This document shows positions 34,812 to 46,675 of a DNA stretch of 64,000 nt, one piece after another (the first letter of the stretch is position 1; each line of letters opens with the position of its first letter). The notes beneath the pieces are model-generated. The model had not been told where the DNA came from and did no database searches. It worked only from the letters and a program-made list of their open reading frames with translations. Origin of the DNA: Papaver somniferum (taxonomy: Eukaryota > Streptophyta > Magnoliopsida > Ranunculales > Papaveraceae); assembly GCF_003573695.1 (NCBI RefSeq), contig NC_039358.1, positions 99,820,117-99,884,116 on the forward strand, read 5' to 3'. Both the position numbers and the translations under genes were made by a program.

Positions 34812-35664
34812 CAATTGGATTGTTTGTAGATTATGGATTTGGGTATTTGGAGAAATTTTCGTGAACGAGCTCCATTACACGTAAAATGGGGATCTAACAT
34901 TATATGCTACTACCGTAGTGTTGATGGTGGTTTTTAGCTTAGGGTTAAAATCGTAAAACCTTGCATCAGATGTGACGTCACTCTGCAAGGAAGCGGTGTT
35001 GCGAGTACACACCTCTCCACCGACATATTTATTGAGCCGCTCAATACACTTTTATTCATAACACTCTGTAAATTTCGGCACCTCGCCAATACGAGACTCA
35101 CTGAGTACTTTCATGTGATATGTTCCCCAGCATAACCCTTAATCAGTATAGCATGACGGATTTATGTTCACTCGCAGCGGAGTAGCATGAACCTCCAAGT
35201 ACCAAAGTTAAGGCCATTGCACGAAATGCTCAGACAGAAAGCACACTACATTCTGTAGATAAAGATTTTTGTATGGCAGCATACAAAATCCAGCTAATTA
35301 TTGTGATAACTCGCAAAGAACTCATAAACCAACTAATTTGCAAATTAGGGTTTCGCGCCCCGCGCAATATACCGGACCCCGTTGGTCGAAACCATGCTTA
35401 AACAAGCTAGGCAACCGAATCCGCCACAACGCGCTAAAAGTGCGGCCGCGCCCTAGCATGCCGGCCCTCTTTCCGTCGACCAATCAGGTCGCTTCAAGTC
35501 CGCCACTGCGCGTTGGAAGTATGGCCACGCCCTAGCGTGCTGGCCCCACTTCCCGTCAACCAATCGGGTTTCTCCAAAACTTGCCACGGCCTCAAAAAGG
35601 TTGCCATACTAAGTTGGCTTCCCAAAACACGCCAGCTTCCCAAAAACGCGCTAGCTTCCCAAAA

Positions 35665-35845
35665 AACGCCAGCATGCCGCACATGTCAGGCGCGCATGCC
35701 AGACGCGCATGCCATACGCGCTTACCAGACGCACTTACCAGACACGCATGCCAGACGCGCTTTCCATACGCGCTTGCCAGACGCGCATGCCAGACGCGCT
35801 TACCATACACACATGCCAGGCACACATGCCGCACGCGCATGCCAA
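35665..35845. repeat. GC-rich 13-bp minisatellite in LTR
   Basis: About twelve units of 13 bp with consensus near GCGCATGCCAGAC (variants GCGCTTACCAGAC, GCGCATGCCATAC, ACACATGCCAGGC). The period is not a multiple of three, so the long open frames across it on both strands, full of Arg, Ala, Cys and His, are artefacts. It lies within the LTR of the plus-strand Gypsy copy and is absent from the two minus-strand LTRs. Confidence 0.88.
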
Positions 35846-36486
35846 AAAGCATGCGCAAGCCATGCCAGCCACGCTACCACACCTCTGGCCACCAAGGGAA
35901 TGTAGCCATAATCAATGGCTACCCTTCCTCCTGAGGTGCGTATCTCAGCCGTACAAGTTCGCCACCAAGCCTGTGGCAAGTTCTGGCTGCAATGCCAAAT
36001 TCCACGGTTTACGTCAAACCCTAATTTTGCCACGCCAAAGGCATGCGCAAGCCATGCCAACACCACGGCCGCGCCATGGGCCGCCAAACGGAAGGTAGTC
36101 GCGATCAACGGCTACCCTTCCTCCTGAGATGAAAAATCTCAGCCGTCGAAGGTCGTCACTGAACCGGCAAGCCTCTTTATCTTAACTTTCCGTACATATC
36201 AACCTGCTACACGTTTTCCAATGAAAACACTCGAGACATCAAAACATGTCACAAACTGGGGGATGCTCATCAGGGTATTGGTCTGGCGGTTTACGGCATG
36301 CGGCGTGCAATATGCCCATTACAAGAAAGTGTCATAAGAGTGAGGCGGTTAGTAATGGCAAGAAATAAGTGGTGAAACGCATCTTCATTATGGAAACATC
36401 AATTCCAGGCATTACCCGTTACCACTTTTCCACCACTCAACCGCTTCCACTTCTTACGAGGCCAGGGTACGTTTTATTACGACTTG

Positions 36487-36495
36487 TATAAATAG
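36487..36495 (+). promoter_or_regulatory. TATA box of plus-strand Gypsy LTR
   Basis: TATAAATAG, conserved with the minus-strand family members, about 380 bp before the LTR end. Confidence 0.65.
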
Positions 36496-36956
36496 GTTTC
36501 ACCTATTTTCACCAAAGAACAAGTATTGGTCAGGAGAACAGTACACATCCAGAAATCACCTGGTAGCTTTCCATTCAGCTCGCCAGTTCAACTTTCGGAT
36601 ACAAGTCGCAAAACACCCACACTTCCAGAATCAACTATTCTGGCCTCAACACTTTCTTCGCTTCCCTCCCTAAGACCAACCCTTCTCCTGCACTTAGTGA
36701 CCGAAGCAAGCCTGGAACGGCCATTTCTTGGTTTAGTCCAGGATTGTACAGATTGATCTCTCGAATCAAAAGTACTCCCGTGCAGTACATTGTTTTGGGT
36801 TTAGATTTGTTTCTCACTGCACTCACACGAAATTACCGAAATCAGCAGAAACGGTTTTCACCCACAAACAATTGGCGACCACAGTGGGAGATTAATCTCT
36901 CGGTTACAATATCAATTTCCAATTCCCGATTTCATTTTTTCAACCCCGATCTCAAG

Positions 36957-37628
36957 ATGGTAGAAATCAGGTCAGGATCAGCAACAAACCCCGAGAACAC
37001 TGGCGCCGAAATTATTCTCGGTGTTAACATTTCTCCCAATGGTGCTAATACGCCATTTGTCAACACCAGCAACCTGGAGAATGTTCCTCCAGGTGTTACA
37101 CCTCCAATCACAAGAGCCGGAGCCTCTGCCGCGGAAAATGCTCCTTCAGGTGTTACACCTCCAATCACCAGAGCCAGATCTGCTGCCGCCGCTCCCAATG
37201 TTTCATCAAGTATGGCACCTCCAACTGTTACCAGAACTGCAGCTACTCCGTCGTCGGGACGAGAAACTGGAGGAGCCAGAGGGATCCGACCCTACATTAC
37301 TATTGCTGATTTGATGGAGAGGAAGGAGGTTCTCTCCAAGGCCCAAACAGACATGGACTCAACCCAGAAGGAGGTGCTTGCTTTTCTCAAGACACTGACA
37401 GAGCGGCTACCACAAGAATCACGCCAGCCAGAGCAAAGAATTCCTCTTCCAAGGGGGTACTCTTCCCCTCAATTCTCTCTGTACGACGGTACCGAAAATG
37501 CGCGTGAACATGTATCTCGATTCTTGGAGTCCCTGGGGGAACACCAATATAATCACGTTCTCCGTTTAAGTTTTGAATATATTCTCACTGCCCATGCCTT
37601 GATTATTCAAAGCACCATATATGCATGA
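36957..37628 (+). pseudogene. Gypsy gag, 5' part, 3'-truncated
   Basis: The frame is open from ATG 36957 to 37628. It has a Pro/Thr/Ala-rich N-terminal region with a GVTPPITRA segment repeated twice, then TQKEVLAFLKTLTERLPQES, then the gag core (FSLYDGTENAREHVSRFLES). That core is typical of plant Gypsy gag (YDG-x-P/A-x-EHV-x-F). Family similarity ends about residue 205, and the last ~19 residues come from unrelated sequence. The longer frame from 36744 starts inside the LTR and is not the real start. Confidence 0.8.
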
Positions 37629-37639
37629 AGTAAAACATA

Positions 37640-37933
37640 ACACGTCTAGGACTTTAAAAGAAACAGTAATGATATTTAAATTTATTTATACGAGATGTGC
37701 ATCGACTCTACTGGTCCAAGCTACTATTTGGCCCCCAGATCCTCCTATAGAAGGGATTATGATCCAATCTCTAAAATGTAATTTGCATGTCGTATTCTCC
37801 ATTTTTTTCAAGACCCATTTTAGTCTCAGAAATGTAGACTATATCAGGTTTATGTTTTTCCAACAGAAATTTCAGATGATTAAAAAAAAGTTTATCTGTT
37901 GCAGCCTTGAGCATTCCAAGAAAGCATAATCAT
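37640..37933 (-). pseudogene. LINE ORF2 endonuclease N-terminus, fragment
   Basis: The minus strand from about 37931 reads MIMLSWNAQGCN, then FNHLKFLLEKHKPDIVYISE and TKMG, then IIIPSIGGSGGQIVAW. This is the start of an L1-type apurinic endonuclease (WN-QG, then KPDIV-SETK with the catalytic Glu). A stop after GCNR and a frame change break it, and it ends at about 37640. Because the 5' part survives and the 3' part is lost, the loss is by deletion and not by the usual 5' truncation. Confidence 0.72.
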
Positions 37934-39073
37934 GACTAGTGATGCAGATACAAAATCTGAACACACCAGCAAACAGAAGAATAGAAACAACTAGGATATA
38001 AACTAAAATCAAAACATAACCACATCAAGCAGGAGATAAGCAAAATATAAACACGGAAGACAAGGATATCAGCACACCAAGCAAGGGTGAAATAAAATTA
38101 TAACACCCGAGATAAAGATTATACAAACAACAAGCAAGATATAAGAAAAATACCAAGAGAACTAATATAAATTGGAAACTCAACAATAGAAACTGCATAC
38201 TAAAAACCCAGAATACCAACACAGTAGCAAAAATTATCGTACTTGATTAAAGAAGGAGTAAAAAAAAATCTCCAACCATAATCTTATTTCTATTAGCCGA
38301 AAACTTTTAATCTTAACATTAGATATTTTATCTCTCTGCTAATAAATAATTATGGATGTTAATGACTAGGATATTTTTATCTTCTAAGAGAGGGAACCTC
38401 TGAAACTAGAGGATGTTTCTGAACATGTCTACATAACCACCCCACACATCATCCTCGCGCTTGCCTTTAATATTTCCGTTGGAGAAGATTCTTTAGTAAC
38501 AACTCAAAAAAAAATCCTTGGTGGCCTAGATTCTGGGATATCTTCGAGGTCCTATTGGGGATGCTCTTATAATTGCCGGACTGAACCTTCGTAAATAATT
38601 GAATAACTGTTTTTTCAACTGTACTTGTATCCATAATTTTTATATAAACTGAATCAAACCATAACCAATATGTACAATTTTGAGCAATTTCTCCCCTATT
38701 ATTGTTAATTTATTCTTTCATCTTTTACATTTGCCATACAATTTTTCTGCATCCCCCCCAAACAAATCTATAATCTTTCACTTCTATTATATATCTTATT
38801 ATCCTTCTAATTCAATCAAATCTCTGGGAACAAAAAATTATTTTGATTTTTTAAATTCTAATTTTCATTCACTATTCATACCCATATTTCTTGCCTTTAT
38901 TTTCCTTGTGTTGTGGATTTCCTTCTCGACTTCAAAACCTATTCCAATTTGCTTGTTATTTTCTTTGTGCCTTTATATCACCATCATTGTGAGGTTTCTC
39001 AATAAACCCATAATTGTAAACCTCCTTGAACTTGAATCATGGTAGACATTTTAGTTAGACGATTTAATACTTA
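37934..39073. other. AT-rich spacer, nothing recognised
   Basis: The first ~300 bp may be LINE leader. The plus-strand frame at 38680-39045 is rich in Phe, Ile and Ser, as expected from AT-rich DNA, and shows no family motif. No repeat structure was noticed. Confidence 0.35.
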
Positions 39074-39311
39074 CTCCCTCCGTCCAACTTTACTTTCCTA
39101 AATTGTGTTTTTTTAACAAATTTCTACCAAAAAATTGGTATTTTTCCTATTAAAAGTTTCTAATTATCAATAAAGAAACAAAAACTATGATATCAAAACT
39201 AGTATATTGAACAAACAATTTGAAAGATCGATGGTGCATGTGGAAGTAATTTGAATTTCTTTCAAGTTTTTGCAAAATCCAAATTAAGCAAGTAAACTTG
39301 GATGGAGGGAG
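39074..39311. mobile_element. Stowaway-like MITE with TA duplication
   Basis: Left end CTCCCTCCGTCCAACTTTAC, right end its inverted match (AAACTTGGATGGAGGGAG). TA lies on both sides (39072-39073 and 39312-39313). 238 bp, non-coding. Confidence 0.88.
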
Positions 39312-39474
39312 TAATTAATTTCAGAAATACCCATCGCCTTTGGCCTAATTGTGTCATGGGTAAATTCATATATCAAGTAGATATGATGATGGACACATTT
39401 TTGTGTCTAATTCGATCTCAATACTATATATTGTTGAGACTCGATTTTGAACTAATTGTGGTGTTTTTGTGTAT

Positions 39475-41080
39475 GTGTAGGTGTTTTTAGAGAAATAAAC
39501 ATGTGTGCAAAATTCGGCTCAAAAAAGTGCTATTTGGAGCCCCAGAGGAGATTTGTTACCCGGACTCTCAGTTTGGATAAGGGGCACCCAATTACTAAGG
39601 GGAACACTAGCTTCTATTTACACCCCACTGGTGGGCAGCTGCTATAGGGACACCGTATCCAGATAGGGGGACTCCCCTTTCTTCTTCGTTTGAATCTAAA
39701 AATTGGCGGGAATATTTGAGCTTCACAGACCAGAATTATGGATTGTAAATTGGAGATGTTAGAAGGAGACTAAAGCGCTGAAACTCTTGGGGACGACTTG
39801 TTTTGACCTAACAGAGATGGTATGGGATTTAGAATCGCTGAAATTTGGCTGGATATTTTTTCCCAACAAAACATGAGAGGCTAGTTTTCTCGGGTTTTCT
39901 GGGAAAGTTTGGGCAGGGATTTACTTGGAGATTTTCATGGGAAAGGCTTTGTTTGGGCCTGTGATGATGAAACAGGTCTGGTAAATCCTTTGGTTTCGAG
40001 AAAATAGCAAAGTTTACGTGGATTTAACAAAACAAAGAGGAATATTCTCCCGTGAGATATTCTCGAGATTATTGCTATTCTTGGTTGATTTGGGCGTGGT
40101 TGAGTGTGTTTGACAGCATCATCGATGAGTAAGAAGCATGCTGGGAGTGTTTTGGCAGAAAACCAACACGTGAAAAGGAGAGAAAGGAAAGATATTATTG
40201 CCGAGATTAATTTTCTTTACTGTCGAGTTATGGGAGATCTTTTGGTGTTATGAGGAGTAATCCTTGGTCCTGACGAGTATATATAGCGTAATGGTGGAGC
40301 AGAAAAGGGGGATGGAGAGTTAGGGGTGAAGTTCTGGTCCGTAGAAGAAGTTGCAGACGAGTTCTGCACTTTCAGGCGAAGAAGAAGAGGAAAAACACAA
40401 AACAACATATTTAGACAGTCGCAGAAACCGTTGCCTATACATTCAAATCCAACAACTTTGTAACAATTTCTGTAACAATTATTTCGAGTTCGCAACAGTC
40501 TGTTAGTGTTTCTCTGTAACAGTGGGTTCTGTAACAGTTATATCTGTTACAAACACACTGATTTTACTCTTTCCTCTTGTAAACACCTCTTCTAGCAATG
40601 AATCTATATTTTGAGTGTGTTTTGAGCATGAGGAGCTAAACCCAACACTGGGACAATGGAGGAAGCTGTTTTTCACCCATGTGGTAATTCTATTTAATTC
40701 CTTTATGACTATTTGCACTATTATAATTGATTTATGATTTTTCTTGATTATTTGTGATTTCGTTTGATGTCGCATGCTTAGTTTTAGGTACTTTAGATGC
40801 GTCATGCTTGTGATTTACATATAATTCTTTATAAAATCTACCTTGGCAAATATTTAGAGTCGATGTTTGTTATTTTATGAGCTTTAATTGTCCGGAATTA
40901 ATAGTTTAATCGCATGAATGTGAGAATTGGTGGAATCCCGAGTCCCAGTCATCTCTTCATCCCGTCACGATATTTGTACATGTTTTCCTTATTTTCGTTT
41001 TTAAAACTTAAAATCAATCCAACAAAGTCCGAGTGAACGACAACCTATTTACCACTATATAAAATAACATCATATGACAT
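39475..41080 (+). mobile_element. Gypsy-type LTR, probably solo or fragment
   Basis: The call rests on LTR-like layout. A TATATATA box lies at about 40277. Downstream is a GAGCTAAACCCAACACTGGGA segment and further on GAGAATTGGTGGAATCCC and CGAGTGAACGACAACC. I know these as recurring blocks of long plant Gypsy LTRs (R/U5). No PBS or internal coding region was found, and the outer limits are approximate. The minus-strand frames 40217-40495 and 40503-40805 are not credible genes. Confidence 0.5.
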
Positions 41081-41639
41081 GTTTTGACGTTAAAAATGCA
41101 TTATTGTTTCAATGGAAAGTTCAAGAAAATAGTGCAGTCCATAAAGCAAACTCAAAAGTTTTTCTTATCAGAGTCCTCCATTAACATACAATGTACAAAG
41201 TTATATCTTCTGCAACAAGAAGGGTATTTAATGACCTTTTTAAAATCAAGGCTTAGGATAACGATGATCATCTTCTTAACTGGCTTTCCACAAAAGAAAT
41301 TTTCTTCACTACCATTCATAACCTCCTTCCTGAACAAACCACTAGTATCAACCTTCGTAGATACATGGCATGTAACGGAGAAAATTTATTCTTCAGTATC
41401 GCTTCTTGTAAACTGATGGCAGTCTTACTATTGCTAATAAAGCCAGCTTTACATCTCGTGGACCCATTTGATTTGGTGTTCATACTGAGAATGTTGTGGA
41501 TCAAGTAAACTGGCTTTCCATTCATCTTCTATAGTTTCTATGCTAGATGAGTATATTTGGTTTTATCATGCTCAATATCAAGTAAACATTGAACAAGCAT
41601 AAATTGATGTTCAACTAGTATTTACATAATAGTATGAAA
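41081..41639. other. Spacer with short opposing frames
   Basis: Frames on both strands overlap (41084-41416 plus; 41152-41525 minus). None has a motif I recognise. A broken gene fragment on the minus strand (MNTKSNGSTRCKAGFISNSK segment) is possible but cannot be named. Confidence 0.3.
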
Positions 41640-44376
41640 TGAGGAGGGTACCAAGTACACCACAATCTTCTTGATGTCAAAATAAAGGGATCAAACCAAG
41701 TGTCTGATTAACGTATAAGTGTATTTACTTTAATTATCAAGACAAAGCAATATAACGCGGAAGTAAAGTAAAGCACACAATACACAAGATTTTGTTAACG
41801 AGGAAAACCGCAAGGCATAAAACCCACGGGACCTAGTCCAATTTTGAACACTCTCAGAATTAAGTCAGTATACAAAGACTACTACAATTTCATATAGTTG
41901 AGACTAAGTAAACTAACTCCAAGTTACTCAGTTCCTTCAGTATCCCTGCGCCTACAACCAATCTGGTCTACGCACGTGAATCCTAAGATAAAGTTTACTA
42001 TCTAAAGTCGTTCCACCTATTGTGAAGACTTCTAGCACTCAAGCTATTCGGATCATATTCCGAAACAATAAAGGATTAATCTATTTCAGTAACCGTTCTA
42101 TCAATCTCAATAAGTAAATCAGAGATGTTTGTTGAGTTACAGAGGCTCTTTCGTTTAATCACCATAAACTCTTTTGTTCGGTTAGATCAACTAAGATCAA
42201 GATTACCAAAATAATCAATCTTAGTTCACAAACTATCAAAGTAGATCTCAAACTGGAATACCCAATAATACATTTTTGATCTATACAACAAGTTATAAAA
42301 GGTTTATACGTGATAAACAAGCTTGTCGGATATCAGTCAATCAAGTTTCACAAAGTATCACAAAGATCATAATACCAAAAGTAAATCTTCTAGTTTTCAA
42401 TCTTCAATCTTAAAAGTACCTGCACAAAAAATAGTCCCAGGAACAAAGTATCACAAAGATCATAAGGTACGCTTCGGATTCTCCATGTTGATGAAGCCTT
42501 TTGGGGTCCTAAAACTCCCCAGGAACAAAACCTCCTACACCTGTGGGGTGTACAAATAGTGGGCCATATCGTTGGATGTGGTCGAGGGGGTGTTACAAAC
42601 TTGGTATGAGAGCCGAGGACGGATCTCTTGGGGGTGTGGGTGAAATAGTCCCATATTGCTTAGGAAACGTCCAGAGCTTGGGCTAATAAGGTACGTTTCG
42701 GATTCTCCATGTTGACGAAGCCTTTTGGGGTCCTAAAGAACAAAACCACCTACCCCTGTGGGGTGTCCAAAGGCTGTGAAATATCGTCGGTTGTGGTCGA
42801 GGGGGTGTTACAAACTATGATTCTTATGATTGATCACGAGCACATAACGAAGTCTGTTAATGGTGAATGATCAAAAGTCTTATTTTCATATCTAAATGCA
42901 ATAAAGCATATCATAAATTGTTGATCCTTGAACTAGTTCGAGTGACCTTATATTAGAAGAGAATAATCACAGAAAAAACAAATTAGATCTATCAAGGTTC
43001 AACATAATGTTAGTCAATCAAATAAATAATCGAAACCTAAATAATAATACGAACTAGTTTCCCACCAGCGGTACTACTAGAAGCTTATTGACCCCAAAGA
43101 GGTCTTTAAACGAAGCGCACATAACTAATTAGGATACTCTTCTCTCTGGTGAGTATTATGAGAATGTTTCTAGTGGGTTTCCTCATACAAACATGAAGTT
43201 TCGTGTGTTCCAGGATAAGTTTGTAAGAATGAAAAACTTCACAATTTATAATGACCAAGGTAGTTTCGACAACAAGGAATTACCAAATTCAAAAATACAA
43301 AAGATATGCAATAAATGCCTATTTTCGGTTTTCTAAATATTCCAGTTGTAATCCAACTAATATACCAAAATGTCTCTTGGATGAAAATTCAATATTAGCT
43401 AGCATAAAGAATATACTTTACTAACAACCAGAGATGTTCTTATCCACTGGGATATGAATGACGCATAAATTTCGAATATCATAAAGATATTTTGAATATT
43501 TCGGTTTGGGATCTCCCCTCGAATATCAAGGAAAATACTTGAACATTAAGTAATAAAAGTTTAACACATATTCAAATACTATGTCGAGATTTTGTGAACT
43601 TTTCGTATTAACCAAACCATATTTCTGATAGCTATCCAAACCCTACGTTAATATCCGAAATCAGAAAACATCATATTTGGTTAACATTAAGGACCGGTCC
43701 AGCTAGAGATCCTTGTGAATAGATCGGTCCTGCTAGAGATCCTTGGGACCGGTTTTAGTAAAGATCCTTGTTTAAGGGATCGGTCCTAGAAAAGATCCTT
43801 TGATTCTTTTCAACTACGAAACAAGTTTCATAAGTATACTTCCGTAGACTCATGTAGTTAAACTTAATTTTCTAGGTATGGAATCAACCCGAAAATTCAA
43901 CACACTAACTAGTAACGATTACCAAATAGTGTTATATCGAATCTACGAAGTTCAAATGATAAAGGTTATACTTTGTAATCTAATATACCAAAGTTGTATA
44001 AAACAACTAGTATATACTTCCTTGACACTTTGACCATAATGAAATGATCAAGTCACTAATACTAGAGATACATAAAATACATCGTATGTTATGTTTTCAA
44101 TCTAAACAACATGAAACGAACGTAGACAGAAACAGAATAAGTCAAGTTTGTATTACTAACCTCAAACAAAAGGATGATGTGTTCGTTGATGCCAATACGT
44201 CTTCAAGTTCTTCGGAGTAACACGAGCAACTCTCAACATTTCTAATGTTCCTAGTCTAACCTAACGAAGTTGACTCTAGTAATCTAATCAATCAGCCTCG
44301 AGTTTTGGAGCTAAAATATGACAACCAAATTTGAAATATCAACGATTGGTGGGTTCAACCGAGAAATGATCTAACA
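41640..44376 (-). mobile_element. Diverged Copia-type LTR related to the outer element's LTRs
   Basis: The minus strand starts TGTTAGATCATTTCTCGG (44376) and ends GGTACCCTCCTCA (41640). It is collinear with 6147-9003 and 32011-34811, including the TTTTGTTAACGAGGAAA block (41791), the ACTAGTTTCCCACCAGCGGT region and the promoter area, but clearly more diverged. No primer site or matching 5-bp duplication adjoins it, so it is a solo LTR or fragment. A TRIM-like element is inserted at 42464-42812. Confidence 0.75.
42464..42812 (+). mobile_element. TRIM-like mini LTR element
   Basis: Two direct repeats (42464-42597 and 42688-42812, about 125-134 bp) both begin AAGGTACG-TTCGG and end GAGGGGGTGTTACA. 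Four bases after the first lies TGGTATGAGAGCC (42602-42614), one mismatch from the initiator-Met primer site TGGTATCAGAGCC. Total length is 349 bp with no coding capacity. This is the layout of a terminal-repeat retrotransposon in miniature. I did not find a clear target duplication, and the LTR start lacks an obvious TG. Confidence 0.65.
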
Positions 44377-44384
44377 CCTAGGTT

Positions 44385-44836
44385 ATAGAGGTCGACTCTA
44401 GCTTAGCAACTAGGATACAAGAGTGTCGGGGATTGAGAAATCATGTTGCAAGAGTCTCTCTCTTTATAGGTTTCTGGGGCTCTAAGTAGCTTTGAATTCG
44501 CGCTAAGATAACGTGAGATCCAAGCAAACACTTTATCAGTTTAGATGAAGTTTTTATTAAGAATTCATGTAAGCATGTGAGAAGTACGCCTTGAAATTAC
44601 ACAAAACAATATAGAGGTCGACTCTAGCTTAGCAACTAGGATACAAGAGTGTCGGGGATTAAGAAATCATGTTGCAAGAGTCTCTCTCTTTATAGGTTTT
44701 CGAGGCTCGAAGTAGCTTTGAATTCACGCTAAGATAACGTGAGGTCCAAGCAAACACTTTCTCGGTTTAGATGAAGTTTTTATTAAGAATTCATGTAAGC
44801 ATGTGAGAAGTACGCCTTGAAATTACACAAAACAAT
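44385..44836. repeat. 226-bp tandem duplication covering an LTR promoter
   Basis: Copies are 44385-44610 and 44611-44836, differing at few positions (for example GGGGATTGAG/GGGGATTAAG). Each contains CTCTCTCTTTATAG on the plus strand, the LTR TATA box on the minus strand. Confidence 0.9.
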
Positions 44837-45715
44837 ATACACTGGTATTCAATAACACTCAAGACTTAAACCATGATTCACAAGCTCAAGAGATTTTGTG
44901 AACAAATTTGTCTTAGATGTATTTATAGGAATTGTAGCAAAGCTAAACATGTTTGTAAAACAGTTAGTCAGTTTCTGTTTTAATCAGAACTGGGAAGGTA
45001 TGCTATCGGGTATGCATACCTATGGACAGTCCATGAACTCAGGCTCTAAGGGTACTCGCACCAGGTATGCATACCTTCCCCGGTTCGCAAACTCAGATCC
45101 AAGGGTACTATGCGTACCTCCACCTCATTACGGAACTCAGATCAACAGGGTACGTGTACCTATCCTGTTCGCGGAATTCAGATGTTCTGAAAACTCTTTT
45201 TAAACGGATTTAAATTCTCCAAATAGCTATATATAATAAATATCATTGCTTGAGAAGTTTCCAAATGATAAACTTGAAATAAAAATAGTTCATGAACAAT
45301 AAATTTCTCTTAACCAAGATTGTTAAGGATCTAAGGACATCCATTGCTTAAATCATATTTCAAGAGATTTATCAAGACAAGCTTGACTTGAAATTTCTTT
45401 TTTATAATATTAAATCTACTACGACATAGTCTTATAAGATGAAATGGTAAATGCGGTGACTAAATAAGACGGTTCAGTCTTCACATACCTCTTTGTTGAT
45501 GAAGTTCTCGCAAGTGTCTTCATTTATTCTTCAGTCTTCAATCTTCGAGGGTTATTCAGTGATGTCTGACACACAACTACCATACTCTAATATTAGTCCG
45601 AGACTTGACTTAAATAGGCTAGAAATCATGATATACTTTTGTACATCTAACATTGACAACAAGCTTGAGATGGAAAGACTTGCGAGTTCGATCGAGCAGT
45701 GTACTACCATCTTAT
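44385..45715 (-). mobile_element. Partial Copia-type LTR related to the 26817-29231 solo LTR
   Basis: The part near 45475-45715 aligns with 28985-29231: TCTTCACATACCT-TTTGT-GATGAAGTTC, AGTCCGAGACTTGACT, AACATTGACAACAAGCTTGA. The part near 44385 aligns with the AGAATCGACTCTAGCG region at 27838. About half the LTR is present. Its minus-strand CTATAAAGAGAG site matches the TATA region. The far end is lost where the neighbouring LTR (ending 44376) abuts. Confidence 0.6.
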
Positions 45716-46525
45716 ATTCTTAATAAACCTTTGTTATATCTCAACACAATCCAAGACTCTCCTAATAATTGATCACAATAACCATGATTGTCACTAAAGC
45801 AACTGCAGTTTTTGTATTAATCCAATGAACCAATATAAGATTTAGATTGAATGACCTAACACGCTATAACCTATAACATATAAACAAAACTAACATAATC
45901 TGATCTACTGACTATACTTAGATAATAACCAACGACTAGTTCAACAATCTCAAAAATCTTTTTAAAAAATTGTACATTGTACTAGAACAAACTCAAACAA
46001 CGACAAGAAACATATCCAAAACCAAGATCAAACAAACATACAATCAGAAGAGCAACAAAGATCCAAGATAAATATACTACGAGATCTCAAAGAAATATAT
46101 TTCAAGATCCCAAAGTAAAGGAAAATTTACCTCCAAATTCTTCTAATGGCGAGGAATGATTCAATCAACCTCGAATAATAAATATAACGAATAATAAATA
46201 TAAAGTCGGTTGATCTCCAATTGATTCAAAAATACAAAACAAAAAAAAAACTATAGTAGAACCCCTAAATTAATGAAACTAAACCTAAACCAAAAATTTA
46301 TGATACAAAGTTTGTAAGAACGATTCGACGAATCAAGTGAAACAAAAAATTAAAACGAGATGATTTAGTAATATTGTCTTCAACAACAGTGATTAAAGTA
46401 CCTTTTCGATGTTAGAAATCTAGAAACGAATCTGGGTTAGGAAGAACTGATAGCTAATGCGTATTTTTGTCATCAATTTTTGCTTGGCACTGAATCGTTT
46501 ATGAAAGTATTGACTCGTCTTAAAT
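45716..46525. other. AT-rich spacer
   Basis: No coding or repeat signal was recognised apart from an imperfect repeat of AATAATAAATATAACGAATA near 46172-46200. Confidence 0.35.
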
Positions 46526-46675
46526 TACAGTAAAACTTTTCTAAAATAATACTCGATAATATAATAGTTTCGCTAAAATAATAAAAAAACTCAGTCCCGG
46601 CTCGGGCCCTTAGTGCTAAAATAACAAATTCGATAAAATTATAATCAAGAATACATAACACAGTTTGGATAACTT

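Larger units (their letters stand above)
34919..37571 (+). mobile_element. Truncated Gypsy element, same family as 9080-25735
   Basis: The 5' LTR is 34919-36870 (1952 bp, TGTTGATGGTGG...CCCACAAACA). The PBS TGGCGACCACAGTGGGAG starts at 36873, and gag starts at 36957. Family identity with the minus-strand element is clear at both LTR ends, the TATA box, the PBS and gag. Similarity to gag stops near 37571 (after NHVLRL), and no pol or 3' LTR follows, so the element is truncated, probably by deletion. Confidence 0.85.

Noticed and set aside
35269..36127. Several overlapping open frames of 60-130 residues on both strands
   Set aside because: They run through a 13-bp GC-rich minisatellite within a Gypsy LTR. 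Openness is explained by composition, and all frames are equally open.
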